The translations under genes and the position numbers were made by a program. Positions 17,211 to 28,299 of a stretch of DNA of 64,000 bases are shown here, piece after piece. The notes under the pieces are model-generated. The model saw only the letters and a program-made list of their open reading frames with translations. It was not told where the DNA came from and made no database searches. The stretch comes from Devosiaceae bacterium. GTDB taxonomy: Bacteria; Pseudomonadota; Alphaproteobacteria; Rhizobiales; Devosiaceae. The stretch lies in assembly GCA_021648375.1 (NCBI GenBank), contig JAKISW010000007.1, positions 1-64,000 of the forward strand, read 5' to 3'. Every line of letters begins with the position of its first letter. Within the stretch, counting starts at the first letter, position 1.

Positions 17211-18047
17211 TCAGGCACTTAATGCCATGCGCGCATTTTTCGCCTCAACGGGTTGATAGAGGCCTCGCTCTTCACCCCTTTCAAACTCTCCATTGGAGCC
17301 GATCACGGTGTCCGCTGCTCCCAGCACCAGATAACCGTCAGGTCGAATGGTTCTGCGCACAGAAGTGAGCACCTTGCGCTTGGTATCCGCATCAAAATAG
17401 ATAAGCACATTTCTACAATAGACCACGTCCACTGTTCCAATGCTGGCGTAACTTTCCATCAGATTGAGCTTGGAAAATTTAACCATTTGCTTAACTTTGT
17501 CGCTGATTACCCAGTGAGTCCCCTCTTGAGTAAAATGGGCCACCAACAGATCAACCGGCAATCCGCGCTGAACTTCAAACTGGGTATATTTACCCTCTTT
17601 TGCCTTGGCGATTGCATTGTGGGAAAGATCGGTTGCAACAATTTCTATCCTCAGACCTGCCCAGATATGTTTATTCTTGAGCAATACCATGGCAAGGGAA
17701 TAAGGCTCCTGCCCTGTTGAGGCCGCCGCGCACCATATACGAATTTTTCCGGTTTTGCGTCTGGCCCTGCTCATTTGTGGCAGCACAATATCCTCAAACA
17801 ATTTGAACGGGGTTTTATCGCGAAAAAAGAACGTCTCATTGGTTGTCATGGCATCAACAATTGCCAGCTTAATTTCCTGCGAAGCAGTACCAAGCCCCCG
17901 GGCCAGCCCATCCACCCCATCAAACCCAAACTCTTCAGCAACAGGTTTCAAGCGTGATTCCACCAGATATTCTTTGGCCTTGCTTAAAACAATTCCCGAA
18001 TTTTTTAAGACAAACGCCCCTATTGTATCAAATTCACTACTATTCAT
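17211..18047 (-). CDS. cheR: Chemotaxis protein methyltransferase CheR
   Basis: Methylates glutamates of chemoreceptors with S-adenosylmethionine. The 278-residue protein has the N-terminal helical domain and the Rossmann methyltransferase domain: TTNETFFFRDKTPFKLFED, IRIWCAAASTGQEPYSLAM (SAM site), EIVATDLSHNAIAKAKEGKY and VDVVYCRNVLIYFD are all CheR signatures. Its ATG overlaps the cheB stop (ATGA), so the pair is translationally coupled. Confidence 0.96.
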   Translation of the reverse strand: MNSSEFDTIGAFVLKNSGIVLSKAKEYLVESRLKPVAEEFGFDGVDGLARGLGTASQEIKLAIVDAMTTNETFFFRDKTPFKLFEDIVLPQMSRARRKTGKIRIWCAAASTGQEPYSLAMVLLKNKHIWAGLRIEIVATDLSHNAIAKAKEGKYTQFEVQRGLPVDLLVAHFTQEGTHWVISDKVKQMVKFSKLNLMESYASIGTVDVVYCRNVLIYFDADTKRKVLTSVRRTIRPDGYLVLGAADTVIGSNGEFERGEERGLYQPVEAKNARMALSA

Positions 18048-19252
18048 ATTTTTTTACCCTTAACTAACAACAAATTACCAATCCGGCGCCCCAGTTTTTC
18101 CAGATCAAGCGCTTCAACACAGGCACCTGCCTCCATGGCGGCGCCGGGCATGCCCCAAACGATGGAGCTTTTTTCATCCTGAGCAAATACCGAGCCACCC
18201 GCATCGGCAATTTTTACAGCGCCCAACGCTCCATCGCCCCCCATTCCTGTTAACACCACGCCCAAAACCGAACTGCGGTAAATCTTCGCCAGACTTTCAA
18301 ACATCGGATCAACCGAAGGCTTGCAATGATTGATCGGAGCGCCGTCCTCCAATTCAATAATCACATCACTTCCCTGTTGTTTGACCCGCATATGAAAGCC
18401 TCCCGGAGCCACATAAATCTTTCCTCGCTCAACCAGCTCACCATGTTTTGCCTCCCCCCCTTCAAGGCCGGACAGTCGGCAAAGACTTTCCCCCAGTAAA
18501 GTGGTAAATGTTGCCGGCATATGCTGGGTTATCAGAACCGGAACCTTTCCCAGCTGCCCTTTTAAGATGCCCATCATTTTGGATAGTGCCACAGGCCCGC
18601 CGGTAGAGGAGCCAATGGCCAAAACCCTTGGCGCAATCAGCGAGGGTTTGCGCAACCTGAATTTGCTTGATGCCGCCGGAATTGCCCCCCAGCGCTGAGA
18701 ACTGGCGGCCGGTTTTGCTGCACCGGGGGTTTTAGCTGGAGCCAGAGATGGTACCCCATTAGTCTTTTGGGTTGCCCCACTTGTCCGGACAACAGCAGGC
18801 TCCAGCCCTGCCAGACCAGAAATTTTACCAATCAGCTCGTCGCGAAAAATCGCTCTGGCATCATTGCCATCCCGCGCAAACGAAGGCTTTGCCAGATAAT
18901 CCACGGCCCCAAGTGCCATGGCCTTTAAGGTAACCTCGGCATTTCGTCGTGAAAGAGTTGAAGCCACCAGAACTTTTACGCCGGGTGCTCCGCGCAACAA
19001 TCCGGGAAGGGCGGTCAGCCCATCCATCACCGGCATTTCAATATCAAGAATAATTATGTCCGGCCTTGCAGTTTTGATCATGTTCAGCGCCACCTGACCA
19101 TTATCGGCGGCGGCAACTATCTCCACCCCGTCAAGAGGATCCAGCCACCCCCTGATCATACCGCGAACAACCGCAGAATCTTCGACAAGCATCACTCTTA
19201 CATTATTCTCAACTTGCCTTACGGCGCTTACACTGTTCATTGCGGATGTCAC
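18044..19252 (-). CDS. cheB: Chemotaxis response regulator protein-glutamate methylesterase CheB
   Basis: Removes methyl groups from chemoreceptors and deamidates glutamines. The 402-residue protein has an N-terminal receiver with Asp70 (IIILDIEMPVMDG), a 75-residue Ala/Pro/Lys-rich linker longer than in enteric CheB, and the esterase domain with the catalytic triad: Ser216 in AIGSSTGGP, His in ITQHMPATFT and Asp in TGMGGDGALG. Coupled to cheR downstream. Upstream, about 1.5 kb of opposite-strand DNA with the amine oxidase gene separates it from cheY-cheW-cheA, so it probably has its own promoter. Confidence 0.96.
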   Translation of the reverse strand: MTSAMNSVSAVRQVENNVRVMLVEDSAVVRGMIRGWLDPLDGVEIVAAADNGQVALNMIKTARPDIIILDIEMPVMDGLTALPGLLRGAPGVKVLVASTLSRRNAEVTLKAMALGAVDYLAKPSFARDGNDARAIFRDELIGKISGLAGLEPAVVRTSGATQKTNGVPSLAPAKTPGAAKPAASSQRWGAIPAASSKFRLRKPSLIAPRVLAIGSSTGGPVALSKMMGILKGQLGKVPVLITQHMPATFTTLLGESLCRLSGLEGGEAKHGELVERGKIYVAPGGFHMRVKQQGSDVIIELEDGAPINHCKPSVDPMFESLAKIYRSSVLGVVLTGMGGDGALGAVKIADAGGSVFAQDEKSSIVWGMPGAAMEAGACVEALDLEKLGRRIGNLLLVKGKKI

Positions 19253-19459
19253 CTCATTGTCCTAAAACACGATAGAACGGTTTTGGTAAGTCAGGCGTTG
19301 AACTAAAGCTAAGTAGAAGCGCGCAGAACGAGAACCGCAATGAACTTACCCTGATAAAATTAATAGCTGAAAGTCTTTGTAAAGCGCATCTCAGTATCCA
19401 GTATGGAATTTTGCTACACCTGCGTTGATGATGTGGGCGCTTACATTTAGGATAGCCAA

Positions 19460-20674
19460 ATGCAACGACGTGAATTTTTAACAATGCTATCAGTGGGTGC
19501 CACTGGAACTTTTATTCCCTGGCATGGTGCGCAGGCAAAGATTGCGCCGTTACAGAGCTATTTACGCACGAATTGGAGCCGCGATCCCTATTCGTTCGGG
19601 GCCTATTCCTATGTCGCAAAGGGTGCGCTCCAGAGTGACCGGATTACCTTGGGAGCACCCATACAAAATCGCATTTATTTTGCGGGAGAAGCAGTACATC
19701 CAAAACAAAACAGTACCGTGCATGCGGCATATGAAAGCGGCGTTTCGGCAGCGCACAAAGTCAGGCGCTCCAATATAGAACGCATTGCAATTATTGGGGC
19801 AGGTATCAGCGGCCTGGCGGCTGCAAAAATCCTTTCGGATAATGCTAAATCAGTGACTGTATTTGAAGCGCGCAGCCGGATTGGAGGACGTATTTGGACA
19901 GATAATTCCTTGGGTGTTCCACTTGATATAGGCGCCAGCTGGATTCATGGCACGCGTCGTAATCCCCTGACAAATCTTGCCCGTCAGACGAATACACAAA
20001 CAATTGTCACAGACGATAGTTTTATCATTCGAGGCAAAGGCGGGCGTAATATCAAAGAGGAAAATGCGCCAGATTGGCTGGAAAATGTGGTTTCCATACA
20101 ACATGATGCAGGGGCCGATAGTAGCGAGATCAACCTTGACGCCTATTTTGCCCAGGATGAATTTGGAGGACCCGACGTAATTTTACCCACAGGATACGAA
20201 AGCATTCTCAGCGTGTTCAGGGGGAATTACACCATCAAAAACTCAGAAAAAGTAACTATGGTTTCCCATAACGAAAATGGCGTCGAAATTACTTCCTCAA
20301 ACGGCAAAGCTACCTTTGATGCAGTGATTGTAACTCTGCCCCTTGGTGTTTTAAAAAAAGGGGTTGTTACTTTCAAACCTGCCCTGCCCGAGGCCAAACA
20401 ACAAGCGATTGAGCGGCTGGGAATGGGAACTTTGGACAAACTTTATCTGGTGTTTAACGAGCCTTTCTGGGACAAAGATATTACCTGGATTCTGACGCCT
20501 GAAAACGGTCTCCCAAGGGGGCATTTCAATCAATGGCTTAATCTTTACAAATACCTGAACCTGCCCATTATCCTGGCCTTTAATGGTGGACCACCTGCAA
20601 TTGAGCTGTCAGATATGCCTGACGAAGTCATCGTTGAACGTGCCCTTACATCGCTGATAAAATCCTACTCGTAA
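19460..20674 (+). CDS. Flavin amine oxidase with circularly permuted domain order
   Basis: A 404-residue FAD enzyme of the monoamine/polyamine oxidase family in an unusual order. Residues 1-26 look like a Tat signal (RREFLTML, cleavage near GAQA). Residues 28-100 (LRTNWSRDPYSFGAYSYVAKG, then IYFAGEA at 72-78 and STVHAAYESGVSAA) are what normally forms the C-terminal end of these oxidases. Only then comes the dinucleotide fold (IAIIGAGISGLAAA from 109, EARSRIGGRIW 136-146, GASWIHG 158-164) and the substrate domain, ending at VERALTSLIKSYS, where a normal protein would continue into the W-x-x-DP segment. No second copy of that segment follows the stop. AGGA lies seven bases before the ATG. Substrate unknown. 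Confidence 0.8.
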   Translation: MQRREFLTMLSVGATGTFIPWHGAQAKIAPLQSYLRTNWSRDPYSFGAYSYVAKGALQSDRITLGAPIQNRIYFAGEAVHPKQNSTVHAAYESGVSAAHKVRRSNIERIAIIGAGISGLAAAKILSDNAKSVTVFEARSRIGGRIWTDNSLGVPLDIGASWIHGTRRNPLTNLARQTNTQTIVTDDSFIIRGKGGRNIKEENAPDWLENVVSIQHDAGADSSEINLDAYFAQDEFGGPDVILPTGYESILSVFRGNYTIKNSEKVTMVSHNENGVEITSSNGKATFDAVIVTLPLGVLKKGVVTFKPALPEAKQQAIERLGMGTLDKLYLVFNEPFWDKDITWILTPENGLPRGHFNQWLNLYKYLNLPIILAFNGGPPAIELSDMPDEVIVERALTSLIKSYS

Positions 20675-20756
20675 CATCTTTACACACAAAATTTTGCGAT
20701 AGCGCTATTAGGGTCGGCCCTTCTTGAATTAATCAAAACGAGGCTGACTTTAGCGC

Positions 20757-20798
20757 TAAAGCATGTCGCATGAATACTATTAAACGCGACACGCTTTA
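20757..20798. repeat. Palindromic repeat between amine oxidase and cheY
   Basis: TAAAGCATGTCGC (20757-20769) pairs with GCGACACGCTTTA (20786-20798) with one mismatch. AAGCATGTCGC hairpins are frequent between genes of Hyphomicrobiales. It lies between converging genes and could end transcripts, but has no T-run. Confidence 0.6.
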
Positions 20799-20808
20799 AG
20801 GACAAAAC

Positions 20809-21174
20809 CTATTCGAAACCAACTTCCTGAAACTTACTCTCCAGGATTTCCCGGTCAAAAGGCTTCATCATATATTCGTTGGCCCCGGCCTTGAGCGCCA
20901 TGGCAATATGTCCCACATCATTCTCGGTGGTGCAAAAAACCACTTTTGGCTTATCTCCGCCATCATATGCCCTCAAAAGCTTCAAGAACTCCAGCCCGGA
21001 CATAATTGGCATGTTCCAGTCGAGCAAAATCGAATCCGGCATTTCAGAAGTGCATTTTTCAAATGCCTCCTGCCCGTCCTCGGCTTCATCAACCACAAAA
21101 TCTAAATCCTCAAGAAAACGCCGTGCAACTTTGCGAACAACGCTTGAATCATCAACAACCAGACAGGACTTCAT
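20809..21174 (-). CDS. cheY: CheY-like chemotaxis response regulator
   Basis: A 121-residue stand-alone receiver domain. DDSSVVRKVARRFLEDL holds the acidic pocket, LLDWNMPIMSGLEFLKLLR the phosphoacceptor Asp, CTTEND the conserved Thr, and MMKPFDREIL the Lys. The DWNMP variant is that of CheY proteins binding the flagellar switch. It is downstream of cheW on the same strand with a 34-base gap, so it is the third gene of the cheA-cheW-cheY operon. Confidence 0.93.
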   Translation of the reverse strand: MKSCLVVDDSSVVRKVARRFLEDLDFVVDEAEDGQEAFEKCTSEMPDSILLDWNMPIMSGLEFLKLLRAYDGGDKPKVVFCTTENDVGHIAMALKAGANEYMMKPFDREILESKFQEVGFE

Positions 21175-21208
21175 TTGCTTCCCTCGTTTTTTTCAAATTT
21201 CAGTTTCA

Positions 21209-21705
21209 TTATGCCGCTTCCTTTTTCATCAAAGTCTCAATCAGTGCATCAATATCCAAAACCACCAGCAATTCATTTTCTAACCGATAGGTACCAAGAC
21301 TTAACTGAGCCCAGGACGGATCCAGATTAACCGGGTTCGGCTCAAACAAATCATCCCCAAGCGTAACCACTTCTCCCAAAGTATCGGTTAAGAGACCATA
21401 TGATTCGTTAGCGCAGATTACCCCGACCGCCGGCCGTTCACCAATTTCCTCATTTACCGCCGTTAAGCCCATTATTATCGACAGATCGATAATGGTCACG
21501 ATGCGCCCACGCAGATTTAATACCCCGGCAATTTGCTCCACTGATAAGGGTACGGGAGTGAAATTGCTCGGAAAAAAAACATCATGAACTTTTTCAATCG
21601 GCAAGCCGATCATTTGATTGCCAAGCCGAATGGTCACCAATTGTTTGCCGCCGCTATCGCTGGATGAATTGCCCCCGATTAAATTTTCACTATCATATTG
21701 CGCAC

Positions 21706-21709
<4 letters not shown>
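21209..21709 (-). CDS. cheW: Chemotaxis coupling protein CheW
   Basis: A 166-residue CheW domain protein that couples receptors to CheA. After a Ser/Gly-rich 20-residue lead, QLVTIRLGNQMIGLPIEKVH starts the domain, and VPLSVEQIAGVLNLRGRIVTIIDL is the CheW signature that contacts receptor and kinase. Its start overlaps the cheA stop by 4 bases (ATGA), implying coupled translation with cheA. Confidence 0.94.
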
Positions 21710-24441
<2,732 letters not shown>

Positions 24442-24661
24442 TTATCGGGTCCGCACTATAGTTTCACAATTGCCCGACATTGAACGGGGCAAGGTTAACG
24501 AATGCTTGCCAAACCTTGATGCCCGTATTCGTACTTATCTTTTTTCGATGACATAAACTCCTGGGTTTTGATGATGATAATTGACGTTAGTCAGTTTTAT
24601 TTTCACCCAATTTGACCTGGCCCATATATTTTACTATCGATATAAAAAAGGGGCATGTGCA

Positions 24662-25264
24662 TTGGCAGAACGACAACAGGATCGCACCAAAAAAACCAGA
24701 AAAAAAATTCTGGCCGCAGCGCGTTTTTTGTTTGATTCTCAGGGCTATGAGCAAAGTTCTGTTGATCAGGTCGCCAGACGGGCCGGCGTTGCAAAGGGTA
24801 GTGTTTTTGCTCATTTTTCTGACAAGGCATCGCTTTTGACCTCGGTCAGAATCGATCATATGGAATCAATTGCAAAGGATACACTTGCAAGCTCCATTGG
24901 TCCTGTAGGAGACGATCCGGTGCAGGCAATGGTGGACATTCTAAAACCCTGGCTTGATCTTTTTGCCAGCGACAAAGAATTTACCACCGTATTTATGGAT
25001 CAGGCTTCCCTCAAAGGAGCCGATTCCGCCCTGAGACTTTATGATGCCTGCTGCGCCATGGAAACCGCAATGACCAATCTGGTCAATAGCTTACTGGATG
25101 AAAAACGACTGCCCTCCAATATCAGTGCGAACATATATGTGCAGGGAATTACCGCTTTTTTTTACCACGTATTGATTGGCCTGCATTCCGGGGCAACCCA
25201 AAATTCTGCTGATCAGGAACTACTATTACGAGGCCTGCTGCAACGCTGGTTGCTACCTGAATAA
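24662..25264 (+). CDS. TetR-family transcriptional regulator
   Basis: A roughly 200-residue TetR regulator. RTKKTRKKILAAARFLFDSQ then VDQVARRAGVAKGSVFAHFS is the HTH domain; the rest is the helical ligand domain with a Cys pair (DACCAME). I choose the TTG at 24662 because AAGGGG lies eight bases before it and family homology begins a few residues later; the longer frame from 24581 also begins with TTG but lacks this site. It lies between cheA (divergent) and chpT (convergent), with no obvious target gene beside it. Confidence 0.82.
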   Translation: MAERQQDRTKKTRKKILAAARFLFDSQGYEQSSVDQVARRAGVAKGSVFAHFSDKASLLTSVRIDHMESIAKDTLASSIGPVGDDPVQAMVDILKPWLDLFASDKEFTTVFMDQASLKGADSALRLYDACCAMETAMTNLVNSLLDEKRLPSNISANIYVQGITAFFYHVLIGLHSGATQNSADQELLLRGLLQRWLLPE

Positions 25265-25313
25265 ATGCAATCATGTTCATCACATCAGACAAACGAACTT
25301 TAAGGTCCTGACC

Positions 25314-25979
25314 CTAGACCAGAGCCAATCTGGGCCGGGCAACAAAGGTGAACTCAACACCATCCAGATCAGCTTCAAGTTCCATATTTGATAATCTGGC
25401 CAGCAATCCAGTGTAAAACGGCTGAATTTCGCGCGCGCTCACGTCTTCAACTTCTCCGCCAATAAAATCTTTAACATTGGCTGGGAGTAAAGTTTTTTGC
25501 TTTTTATCCGGGTCACTGGTAGCTTTGATTTTAATAATTTCCCGACCGGTTTCCCCCTCCAGATCAACCTCAACCACTCCTCCGCGAAAAACAGATTCGC
25601 TGGCAATCAGCAGCATATTCATCAGCAATTTGCCAACATTTTTTGGCACGAGAACCGGATTTATATTCCAGACCAGATCGGCCTTTTCAATATCATAATA
25701 AAGTTTGGCTACCCGCTCACACTCTCTGGTGTCAAATTGAGTACCACTGGTTGATGACGCCCCATAGGCCAGACGGGCAAATTCCAGTTTCGCAAGAGAT
25801 TGCCTGGCAGCATTTACCACCAGCTCCTGAGCCAGATCTTTCATTTGCTCTTGTTCAGGATCATTAAGGGCCTGAAGGCCATTTCCAATTGCCCCGATAG
25901 GGTTTATCAGATCATGACACACCCTGGAACATAACATTGCCGCCAGATCTGGTGCACTCAATTCAATAATTTTGCTCAT
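25314..25979 (-). CDS. chpT: Histidine phosphotransferase ChpT
   Basis: A 221-residue protein resembling a histidine kinase without ATP binding. The dimerisation helix holds SRVCHDLINPIGAIGNGLQAL with the phosphorylated His22, as in ChpT. A degenerate ATPase-like C-terminal domain follows, lacking G-boxes. ChpT relays phosphate from CckA to CtrA and CpdR in Alphaproteobacteria. CtrA is encoded 9 kb away on the opposite strand. It is flanked by a TetR gene (convergent) and a YHS-domain gene on the same strand 34 bases upstream. Confidence 0.92.
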   Translation of the reverse strand: MSKIIELSAPDLAAMLCSRVCHDLINPIGAIGNGLQALNDPEQEQMKDLAQELVVNAARQSLAKLEFARLAYGASSTSGTQFDTRECERVAKLYYDIEKADLVWNINPVLVPKNVGKLLMNMLLIASESVFRGGVVEVDLEGETGREIIKIKATSDPDKKQKTLLPANVKDFIGGEVEDVSAREIQPFYTGLLARLSNMELEADLDGVEFTFVARPRLALV

Positions 25980-26013
25980 AAAAAGCTCTTCCGATATTTT
26001 AAAAAAAATAAAT

Positions 26014-26577
26014 TTAGTCCTGGCCGTCTCTTAGCTGTTGCCAGTTATTGATACCGTTGATTCGGGCAATTTTGTCACCCATCTCAAACGCTTCACGATT
26101 AGAAAACGAATAAAACAGATATAAACGCTTATCCAGCACTTTATAAATCATCGGGTTTCCATCAGATAAAAACCCGCGCGCCAGACTCATGGCCCCATGC
26201 CCCCCATAGAGCGGAGCATAAACGTCAGGGGATTTTGAAAAAATTTCAAGATTTGCTTCGTTGGCAAAATACCAGGGTACTCCCCGCCAAAACATTTCAA
26301 AATCCGCACTGCCTCGCATAGGCGCCTCATCGGTAAAATATGACACAGGGTCAAAACCATTTAGAGCGACGCCGGTAAGCGGATCCACCACCATATCAGA
26401 AACCAGCCTGGCGCTGTTTGCCAAAACCGGACCCGACGACAAAATGGCAAATGCTCCCGCAGTCACTGATAGAGCAAACCACCTGAAAAAAAATCCAAGC
26501 AATTGTTTGGGGCTGAACAGAAAAAAAGCCAAAACTTCGCCAACAGTTAAGATTTGTTTACCAAAATGTCGCATCAT
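26014..26577 (-). CDS. YHS-domain-containing exported protein
   Basis: A 187-residue protein with a hydrophobic segment at about 33-52 and a cleavage-like SGPVLA, so exported or anchored. The YHS core is ALNGFDPVSYFTDEAPMRGS followed by FANEANLEIFSKSPDVYAPLYGGH, as in YHS-type proteins linked to metal or redox handling, though the usual metal Cys residues are lacking. The start is uncertain; the first 30 residues are a long n-region and a start further inside is possible. It shares its strand with chpT (34-base gap). Confidence 0.8.
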   Translation of the reverse strand: MMRHFGKQILTVGEVLAFFLFSPKQLLGFFFRWFALSVTAGAFAILSSGPVLANSARLVSDMVVDPLTGVALNGFDPVSYFTDEAPMRGSADFEMFWRGVPWYFANEANLEIFSKSPDVYAPLYGGHGAMSLARGFLSDGNPMIYKVLDKRLYLFYSFSNREAFEMGDKIARINGINNWQQLRDGQD

Positions 26578-26634
26578 TGTCGTGATTGAACCTTAACCAG
26601 ATCGTGCCAACACAATAACGTCTGATTTTACAGC

Positions 26635-26701
26635 TTAATGGTGAGATAATGGTAAACGAATATTCAAAACCCCGAGTTTAGACCTGTTAAACTCAAGTCA
26701 A
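26635..26701 (+). promoter_or_regulatory. Near-consensus CtrA boxes upstream of eipA
   Basis: TTAA-N7-ATAA (26635-26649) and GTTAA-N7-TCAA (26686-26701) each differ from the CtrA box by one base and lie 29-95 bases before the ATG. Brucella eipA is reported to be CtrA-activated, which makes these worth testing. Confidence 0.4.
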
Positions 26702-26729
26702 ACAGACATAAAAATACGGAAATTTTCCC

Positions 26730-27347
26730 ATGCCCGTTCCAAAAACCCAGCATTCATATCTATTAAACTTCAAGCTCACTTTAAAAAACCTGGCAAGACT
26801 GGCTCTGGTTTTAATGACATTTATTGTGGCACCGGTAAGCGCCAACGCTCAGGGAGCAGTATCTGAAACCTATTCCCCGGCAGAGCTGGTCGATGCAGGC
26901 AATCAGCTTTTTGGCTCAATTTCTCAAGGCCTGGCTTCAGTTTTGGAGCGCGCTGTTGCCCAATATGGCCAGCCCAACGCCTATATTTTGGGACAGGAAG
27001 GATCGGGCGCCATATTTGGTGGTGTCAGATATGGCGAAGGCACCATGTACACAAGAAATGTCGGCCAGCGCGAAATATTCTGGCAGGGACCAACCATTGG
27101 TTTTGACGTTGGTGGTGATGGATCACGCATCATGATGCTGGTTTACAATCTGCCTGATGTGAATGCGGTTTATGGGCGTTATCCGGCCATTCAGGGCACA
27201 GCTTATCTTGTTGGAGGAGTTGGCATGACAGTCCTTAAGCGCGACAATGTTATTATAGTGCCTATTCGCTCCGGGGTTGGTGCACGTTTGGGGGTAAATG
27301 TTGGCTACCTTAAATTCACTGATAAGCCGACCTGGAATCCATTTTAA
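26730..27347 (+). CDS. eipA: DUF1134 envelope integrity protein EipA
   Basis: A 205-residue periplasmic protein with signal peptide 1-40 (ending SANAQ) and one DUF1134 domain: YILGQEGSGAIFGGVRYGEG, WQGPTIGFDVGGDGSRIMMLVYNL and TAYLVGGVGMTVLKRDNVIIVPIRSGVGARLG are highly conserved in the family. In Brucella, EipA supports envelope integrity and its gene is under CtrA control; transfer of that role to this organism is inference. Two near-consensus CtrA boxes lie upstream. Confidence 0.9.
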   Translation: MPVPKTQHSYLLNFKLTLKNLARLALVLMTFIVAPVSANAQGAVSETYSPAELVDAGNQLFGSISQGLASVLERAVAQYGQPNAYILGQEGSGAIFGGVRYGEGTMYTRNVGQREIFWQGPTIGFDVGGDGSRIMMLVYNLPDVNAVYGRYPAIQGTAYLVGGVGMTVLKRDNVIIVPIRSGVGARLGVNVGYLKFTDKPTWNPF

Positions 27348-27365
27348 TGGTCTCTGAAGTTCAAA

Positions 27366-27406
27366 AAAACAGCCAACCGTAAATTTATATAAATCTACGG
27401 TTGGCT
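27366..27406 (-). terminator. Hairpin terminator between eipA and the acidic protein gene
   Basis: AGCCAACCGTAAATTT and AAATCTACGGTTGGCT form a 16-bp stem with one mismatch. On the minus strand it is followed by seven T, so it terminates the acidic secreted protein gene; from the other side it may also serve eipA. Confidence 0.8.
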
Positions 27407-27469
27407 ATCTGATGGTTACACGGGGGAATTGTGTGACCATCGTGGGATTTATTTAAAACATCACTTCAT

Positions 27470-27796
27470 TCAGCTGCGATCATCCCGGCTTTCATAACGA
27501 TCATCGTCGTGATCGCCGTCGTAGCGATCATCATCGTTACGGTCATCATCATAGCGATCTCTATTATCATTCCGGCGATTGTCGCTTGCATATTCGCATT
27601 TAATTGTACCCTCGATCACGTTGCCTGAAGCATCGGTAAACTGTACAGGAACCCTGGCGTTTGAGGTTTTGTCGACACAAAATTCATTTATCTGCGAATC
27701 GGTAAGCAAGTCATCAAGAGAATGAGCCTGTCCGGTTGCAGTTGATGCCAGCACCAGTGCCAATACAGTAAGTGAAGTAGTTGCAATCTTTTTCAT
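27470..27796 (-). CDS. Small secreted acidic protein with Asp/Arg-rich tail
   Basis: A 108-residue protein with a Sec signal peptide (1-24, ending GQAHS), a 45-residue conserved-looking core with two cysteines (NEFCVDKTSN, TIKCEYASDN) and a 40-residue tail of D, R, N and Y in DDDRYDGDHD-like repeats. The core may be a small beta fold closed by a disulfide; the tail could bind cations. No family recognised. It diverges from the PepSY-like gene of the OmpR-type two-component operon, and the 157-base spacer holds a GGCACCAA/TTGGTACC dyad, so it may be a target of that system. Confidence 0.7.
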   Translation of the reverse strand: MKKIATTSLTVLALVLASTATGQAHSLDDLLTDSQINEFCVDKTSNARVPVQFTDASGNVIEGTIKCEYASDNRRNDNRDRYDDDRNDDDRYDGDHDDDRYESRDDRS

Positions 27797-27827
27797 TTTT
27801 TTCTCCTGTTAATTTTTTTCGCTGCTT

Positions 27828-27847
27828 GGCACCAAAATCTTGGTACC
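27828..27847. promoter_or_regulatory. Inverted repeat between the acidic protein and PepSY-like genes
   Basis: GGCACCAA-AATC-TTGGTACC, one mismatch, lies 32 bases upstream of the acidic protein gene. It is a candidate operator for the nearby response regulator; binding is not shown. Confidence 0.35.
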
Positions 27848-27953
27848 GTGAATCAAACCTACCAAAGCGCGCCTGACCGATCGGTGAGGCGGTTGTCAGC
27901 GAATTGTAATGTTTGATATGTTAGGGTTGGGCCTTAATAGACAGGCTAAGACC

Positions 27954-28295
27954 ATGGATAGAAGAGAAATTTTGATAAGAATGGGATGGCTCTTTGCTCT
28001 TGGCGCATGGTCTGGCCCTGCTATGGCCAGTGATGAAGATGACGATGATGATGAGGATGATCATGATTACGAAGACGACGAAGAAGGCGCTCTAAGGGCT
28101 TTCCAGGCTGAAGAGGCAATTTCGTTACGCGAAATGATCAAAATATTCCGATCTGAGATTGACGGCGAAATCATAGATATCGCTCTGTTCAAGCGCCGTT
28201 TACAACTGCATTATCGCTTCTTGTATATCAACGAAAACGGCCGCGTGGCCACCGTGATATATGTCGCTGCCACTGGCCAGATGGTGGAAAATTAA
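27954..28295 (+). CDS. Secreted acidic PepSY-like protein
   Basis: About 113 residues from the ATG at 27954 (an ATG at 27909 would add 15). The start MDRREILIRMGWLFALGAWS is a Tat-like or Sec signal. A run of about 20 Asp/Glu residues follows, then a PepSY-like domain: EAISLREMIKIF, GEIIDIALFKRR, YRFLYINENGRVATVIYVAA and TGQMVEN. Secreted PepSY proteins often precede two-component systems and may tune their sensors. It heads an operon with an OmpR regulator (4-base gap) and a sensor kinase. Confidence 0.75.
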   Translation: MDRREILIRMGWLFALGAWSGPAMASDEDDDDDEDDHDYEDDEEGALRAFQAEEAISLREMIKIFRSEIDGEIIDIALFKRRLQLHYRFLYINENGRVATVIYVAATGQMVEN

Positions 28296-28299
28296 TTCC

